From Clostridiales bacterium (GTDB taxonomy: Bacteria > Bacillota > Clostridia > Christensenellales > Aristaeellaceae): a DNA stretch of 9,361 nucleotides. Positions 6,416-9,361 of the stretch are shown here, one piece after another. The stretch lies in assembly GCA_012513735.1 (NCBI GenBank), contig JAAZBR010000157.1, positions 1-9,361 on the forward strand, given 5' to 3'. Position numbers and translations under genes: made by a program. Numbering within the stretch: the stretch's first letter is position 1; each line of letters begins with the position of its first letter. The notes under the pieces are model-generated. The model made no database searches. It worked only from the letters and a program-made list of their open reading frames with translations, and was not told where the DNA came from.

Positions 6416-8203
6416 TTACTCCCCGTGGACGATCACATTCTGACGGCCAAAGGCATCGGCCAGCGCCTGCACATCGCGCGCTGTACGCTGGGCGGCGGTG
6501 ATCTCCTTCTGTTGTGTTCCCTCCACCAGCGCCTCAAAGCGCGCAGGTTGCCCCCCGATCTGGGTGAGAAGCTGCTCAATCATGGTGCGGCGGCTATCCG
6601 CCATTACAAAGCTGGTGTAGTAACCGTTTTCCGCCGGGAACATCAGCCGATAGCACCCGTCTTGGAAACCGCCGAACCGGGCGCCGGTCATGATGCTGTA
6701 AACCGAGGGCAGTTCCTTTTTGGCTCGCTCCAGCATACTGTTCCAAATCTGCTTGGGCGTCATACCGGAGGAGAAAGGGGCATCCGGCCCTTCATCAGGT
6801 ACTATAGCGTCTGCAGGAGGGGCAGCAGCTTCGGCTGCGCCAGGGGGTGTGCTTTCAGGGCCAGGATCCGCAGCTTGCGCCGGTACTGTTTCCTGTTCGG
6901 GGGAATTGGTCAGGGCTGCCTGCTCAGGTTCTGCGGGGAGCTCGGTTACAATTGCCTGAATATCTGCGTTAGCTTCCGGTGTATTCTTTTCTGACGGAGG
7001 GTCTTGCTCCGCTAGCCTTGCGGACGCTGCTCTAGGCGATACGGCGTGAGGGATGCTGCTTTCGCTTTGTAGGGTTTGCAACTGAAGCTCCAACTGGGCA
7101 ACACGGGCCTGCATGGCCAGGGAGCCGTCGCTCTCTCGGGGGTGGCAGATGGTCAGCGCATAGACCTCCAGCACCGTGCGCTGCTGGGCAGCCCAGCGCA
7201 GGACGCCCTCGGCCTGCACACTGCGCTCCAGCATCCAGGTTAACTGCTCCAGGGCAGCGTTTGCTGCCTGATCGCGGTAGCGCTTCTGGTTTTCCTTGGT
7301 GGCAAGGCGGCTGTCAATGTCCAGTTTGGCTGCGATCAGGCTGCGCAGGTGCTGGGACAAATCCTTCAAAAACACCTGAATATCCTTACCGGTACGCATC
7401 AGTTGATCGATTTGATGAATGGCCGAGGCTGCATCCCGATGAAGAAGGGCGGCTATGAAATCAAACAGGAACCCTCGATCTACAGCGCCCAACGCTTCCC
7501 GCACCCGCTCCTCGGTCAGGTCTCCCTTTTCGGGCAGGCACATGTCCATCAGACTCCAGGCATCCCGCATGCTGCCTTCAGCCGCGCTGGCAATCAGGGC
7601 CAGCGCCTCCGGCTGGGCTGTCAGGCCGGGACGCAGGGCGACTTTTAATCGTTCCACAATATCCTTCTCGCCGATGCGGCCAAATTCAAAACGCTGGCAG
7701 CGGGACAAAATGGTAGCCGGTATCTTCTGGGGCTCCGTGGTGGCCAGGATGAACACCATGTGACTGGGAGGTTCCTCCAGCGTCTTCAGGAGCGCATTAA
7801 AGGCGGCGTTGGACAGCATGTGCACCTCGTCGATGATGTACACTTTGTTGCGCACAAATTGGGGCGGGTAGCTGACCTTTTCCAGCATATCCCGGATCTC
7901 TTCCACCCGGCTGTTGGAGGCGGCGTCCATCTCGAAAACATCCAGCGTGGTACCGCTTTGCAGGGATATGCAGGCCTCGCACTCCAGGCAGGGATTACCA
8001 TCCTGAAGGTTCTGACAGTTGATGGCCATGGACAGGATGCGGGCCGCGCTGGTTTTGCCGGTGCCGCGGCTGCCACTAAACAGATAGGCGTGAGAAAAAT
8101 GCCCGGTGCGCGCTTGCTGGCGCAGGGTGCGCACCACATGATCCTGACCCACCATCTCTGAAAAGGTACGTACGCGCCACGTGCGGTATAAGCTCTGGTA
8201 CAT
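6416..8203 (-). CDS. dnaX: DNA polymerase III subunits gamma/tau
   Basis: This is the clamp-loader ATPase of the replisome, which loads the beta sliding clamp and, as tau, ties polymerase and helicase together. It has 595 residues, normal for the family. The AAA+ core is complete: Walker A GSRGTGKT (44-51), a zinc module with Cys63, Cys72, Cys75 and Cys78, Walker B IIDEVH (123-128), sensor 1 LATTEP (153-158), the SRC motif with Arg168 as arginine finger, and sensor 2 GSMRDA (210-215). Domain III (about 240-355) is followed by a short Leu/Gln coiled-coil-like piece (364-380), a long Ala/Pro/Glu linker (about 384-478) and a compact tau-type C-terminal domain (about 480-590). The start is preceded by AGGGGGT, which overlaps the stop of the upstream YitT gene 8 bases away, so the two are probably coupled. 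No clear frameshift site for making a separate gamma form was seen. Confidence 0.98.
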   Translation of the reverse strand: MYQSLYRTWRVRTFSEMVGQDHVVRTLRQQARTGHFSHAYLFSGSRGTGKTSAARILSMAINCQNLQDGNPCLECEACISLQSGTTLDVFEMDAASNSRVEEIRDMLEKVSYPPQFVRNKVYIIDEVHMLSNAAFNALLKTLEEPPSHMVFILATTEPQKIPATILSRCQRFEFGRIGEKDIVERLKVALRPGLTAQPEALALIASAAEGSMRDAWSLMDMCLPEKGDLTEERVREALGAVDRGFLFDFIAALLHRDAASAIHQIDQLMRTGKDIQVFLKDLSQHLRSLIAAKLDIDSRLATKENQKRYRDQAANAALEQLTWMLERSVQAEGVLRWAAQQRTVLEVYALTICHPRESDGSLAMQARVAQLELQLQTLQSESSIPHAVSPRAASARLAEQDPPSEKNTPEANADIQAIVTELPAEPEQAALTNSPEQETVPAQAADPGPESTPPGAAEAAAPPADAIVPDEGPDAPFSSGMTPKQIWNSMLERAKKELPSVYSIMTGARFGGFQDGCYRLMFPAENGYYTSFVMADSRRTMIEQLLTQIGGQPARFEALVEGTQQKEITAAQRTARDVQALADAFGRQNVIVHGE

Positions 8204-8211
8204 GATACCCC

Positions 8212-9093
8212 CTACAGTTCGTCGTTGCCGGCCAGCTTGCCAAACCCTTCACCCAGGGTTTCGTGAGTGTCTGTGATAAATACAAAGGCGTTCGGGTCCT
8301 CCTGGTTCACCAGCGCCTTAACCTGTATCAACTCCGTTCGGCCCACCACGCACAGCAGCAGATCCACCTGCTTGTTGCTGTAGGCGCCTGTGCCCTTTAA
8401 CTTGGTGACGCCGCGACCCACCTCCTGAAGCAACCGCTGAACGATGGTGTCGCTGCAAGTTGTGATGATGTAGCAGGCTTTGTCCGTACCCAACCCCGCG
8501 AGCACGGTGTCCAGCACCTTGGTGATGATGAACACGCTGATCATGGAGTACATGGCATGGCTGCTGCTCATGGTAAAGCCTGCCAGCAGAATGACTGCGA
8601 TGTCAAAGACCAGAAGAAACACACCCATGGAGAGGGAAGAAAACCTGCGGTGCACCAGGCGAGCCAGCAGATCGGTGCCGCCGGTTGTGGCGCCACCCCG
8701 CAAAATCAGGCCTAGGCCCACCCCCAGCAGCACCCCCCCGAACACACTGGCCAGCAGGGGATCGCTGGTCACCGGGTCCAGGCGGAACAGGTCGATCAGC
8801 AATGAAAACAGCACGGTGGCAACCAGCGTGCGGAAGGCAAACATGCCCCCCATGCGGCGATAACCCAGAATAAACAACGGCACGTTCATCACCAGGCTGC
8901 TGATGCCTACCGGCAGGCCAAAGGCATAGTGCAGTACCGTCGCGATGCCGGTCAAACCTCCCGGTGCGATGCCGTTGGGCACCAGGTATAACGGATAGGC
9001 GATGGCGCCAATCATACAGCCGGCAACGATCAACACCGCATGCCGGATCCATCCCCACTGCTGACGCTCGTTATCCTGTGTCTGCCCCTGCAT
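8212..9093 (-). CDS. YitT family membrane protein (DUF161 + DUF2179)
   Basis: This 293-residue inner-membrane protein belongs to the YitT/YpjC/YqfU group, whose transported substrate is not established. The first 200 residues hold about five to six hydrophobic helices with the family signatures VPNGIAPGGLTGIA (38-51) and LRGGATTGGTDLLAR (131-145). The last 90 residues are the soluble DUF2179 domain, with YIITTCSD (208-215) and the GRGVTKLKGTGAYS loop (226-239). The start at 9093 is preferred over the upstream in-frame ATG at 9180 because GGGAGGG precedes it closely (9097-9103) and because a good promoter lies between the two ATGs, making the upstream one untranscribed. It is the first gene of a likely operon with dnaX, an uncommon pairing. 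The family is secure and the function is open. Confidence 0.93.
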   Translation of the reverse strand: MQGQTQDNERQQWGWIRHAVLIVAGCMIGAIAYPLYLVPNGIAPGGLTGIATVLHYAFGLPVGISSLVMNVPLFILGYRRMGGMFAFRTLVATVLFSLLIDLFRLDPVTSDPLLASVFGGVLLGVGLGLILRGGATTGGTDLLARLVHRRFSSLSMGVFLLVFDIAVILLAGFTMSSSHAMYSMISVFIITKVLDTVLAGLGTDKACYIITTCSDTIVQRLLQEVGRGVTKLKGTGAYSNKQVDLLLCVVGRTELIQVKALVNQEDPNAFVFITDTHETLGEGFGKLAGNDEL

Positions 9094-9096
9094 GCA

Positions 9097-9103
9097 CCCT
9101 CCC
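9097..9103 (-). promoter_or_regulatory. Ribosome binding site of the YitT-family gene
   Basis: GGGAGGG on the minus strand sits 3-4 bases before the ATG at 9093. The spacing is on the short side but the match is good, and no similar site precedes another in-frame start. Confidence 0.6.
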
Positions 9104-9138
9104 GCGCACCCTTTGGGCAGCGCATATTTGATGCTTGA

Positions 9139-9147
9139 ATTATAGCA
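9139..9147 (-). promoter_or_regulatory. Extended -10 promoter of the YitT-dnaX unit
   Basis: On the minus strand TGC-TATAAT is a perfect extended -10 element. No good -35 hexamer is found at 16-18 bases, which is tolerated by extended -10 promoters. Transcription should begin near 9132, giving a leader of about 40 bases. An imperfect inverted repeat (ATGCT...AGCAT, 9131-9148) spans the -10 and may be chance. Confidence 0.65.
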
Positions 9148-9225
9148 TAGGCATGACACAAAGGAAAATTGTCCCCGCAATTTCGCATACCCGGACGGTA
9201 CAGGCAGGAGTGCGGCGGTTTTTTG

Positions 9226-9234
9226 TGGTATACT
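9226..9234 (+). promoter_or_regulatory. Orphan rightward extended -10 element next to the insertion sequence
   Basis: TGG-TATACT on the plus strand resembles an extended -10. No good -35 is seen. It lies outside the proposed insertion-sequence end and points into it, divergent from the YitT promoter, so it may be the promoter of a gene displaced by the insertion. It could also be a chance match. Confidence 0.35.
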
Positions 9235-9280
9235 ATCTATAGGGCATCTCTAAAAACCTCATGCAATATTCGCCCAAATA

Positions 9281-9289
9281 TGATATAAT
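9281..9289 (+). promoter_or_regulatory. Extended -10 promoter of the transposase gene
   Basis: TGA-TATAAT is a perfect extended -10 element on the plus strand. Its expected start point, seven bases beyond the hexamer, is 9296, the A of the transposase ATG. This suggests a leaderless or nearly leaderless message, in keeping with the lack of a ribosome site. Confidence 0.5.
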
Positions 9290-9295
9290 ATACCT

Positions 9296-9361
9296 ATGAA
9301 ACAGATAAATTTTTTTGCCGAAGATAATCGCCTTGACAGGCTCAGTAAAATGGGTGACCCA
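9296..9361 (+). CDS. IS5-family-like transposase, N-terminal 22 codons (cut by window end)
   Basis: The frame from ATG 9296 reads MKQINFFAEDNRLDRLSKMG then DP and runs off the window. FF-x-(D/E)-x-x-x-RL-x-x-LS-x-x-GDP is the typical start of a common group of IS5-family transposases, which normally continues with LEKL and a DFEIFRP-like block. These enzymes cut and paste the element with a DDE catalytic core, which would lie outside the window. Codon use (ATA, AAT, TTT, AGT) is AT-rich, unlike the neighbouring genes, consistent with horizontal transfer. No Shine-Dalgarno sequence precedes the ATG. Whether the gene is intact cannot be judged. Confidence 0.6.
   Translation, partial: MKQINFFAEDNRLDRLSKMGDP

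Larger units (their letters stand above)
9242..9361 (+). mobile_element. Left end of an IS5-family-like insertion sequence (continues beyond window)
   Basis: The proposed end starts near GGGCATCTCTAAAAACC (9242-9258), which has the look of an IS5-group terminal inverted repeat. The segment from here on is clearly more AT-rich than the rest of the window and leads straight into a transposase start. The preceding bases CTATA may include the target duplication, which IS5-group elements make as short TA-containing sequences. The right end and the second copy of the repeat are outside the window, so the boundary is provisional. Confidence 0.5.

Noticed and set aside
6705..6730. CC-AAA-AAG run in dnaX as a possible -1 frameshift site for making gamma
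   Set aside because: The base before AAA-AAG is C rather than A, weakening the slip, and the site lies near codon 495, too late to give a typical gamma form. No stimulatory hairpin or Shine-Dalgarno element was evident.
9094..9180. Upstream start at 9180 for the YitT-family protein
   Set aside because: The added 29 residues are not typical of the family, and the start lies upstream of the predicted promoter.
9190..9226. GC-rich stretch followed by TTTTTT as a terminator
   Set aside because: No stem of useful length can be drawn in the bases before the T-run.

Overview
The window looks like a chromosomal segment of a GC-rich clostridial Firmicute, probably a gut-type member of the Oscillospirales/Christensenellales. 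The evidence is a set of GerMN-domain proteins, a DUF6062 protein, a YitT-type permease and a Firmicutes-style DnaX, together with purine-rich Shine-Dalgarno sites and extended -10 promoters. The exact taxon cannot be read from the sequence. There are seven complete genes, one gene cut by each window edge, and no RNA gene or CRISPR array that I could see.

Left part (1-1890, + strand): the C-terminal two thirds of an OmpR/PhoB-family response regulator, overlapped by 8 bases by a complete membrane sensor histidine kinase. Together they form a two-component system of the PhoPR/WalRK/MtrAB kind.

Middle part (1914-6300, - strand): a tight four-gene operon that converges on the kinase gene. In order of transcription it encodes a three-helix membrane protein with an exported NTF2-like region and a Cys/Cys-x2-Cys tail, a Cys-rich cytosolic DUF6062 protein, a secreted GerMN protein that also has an NTF2-like tail, and a lipoprotein with three tandem GerMN-like repeats. 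The genes overlap by 8-11 bases or are 8 bases apart. A good extended -10 promoter (6352-6379) precedes the operon. It is overlaid by a 10-bp tandem repeat resembling an OmpR-family (WalR/PhoP-like) operator, and the predicted transcript begins with a small hairpin.

Right part (6416-9093, - strand): a YitT-family membrane protein and dnaX (DNA polymerase III gamma/tau), 8 bases apart and probably cotranscribed from an extended -10 promoter at 9139-9147. The usual Firmicutes dnaX partners ybaB and recR do not follow dnaX.

Right edge (about 9241-9361, + strand): an AT-rich segment that appears to be the left end of an IS5-family-like insertion sequence, with the first 22 codons of a transposase whose start codon falls at the predicted transcription start. 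Just before it is an orphan rightward promoter that may have served a displaced gene.

The most interesting unit is the four-gene envelope operon with four GerMN repeats beside a two-component system. It recalls actinobacterial mtrAB-lpqB, where LpqB is a GerMN lipoprotein, but with a different gene order and different partners.
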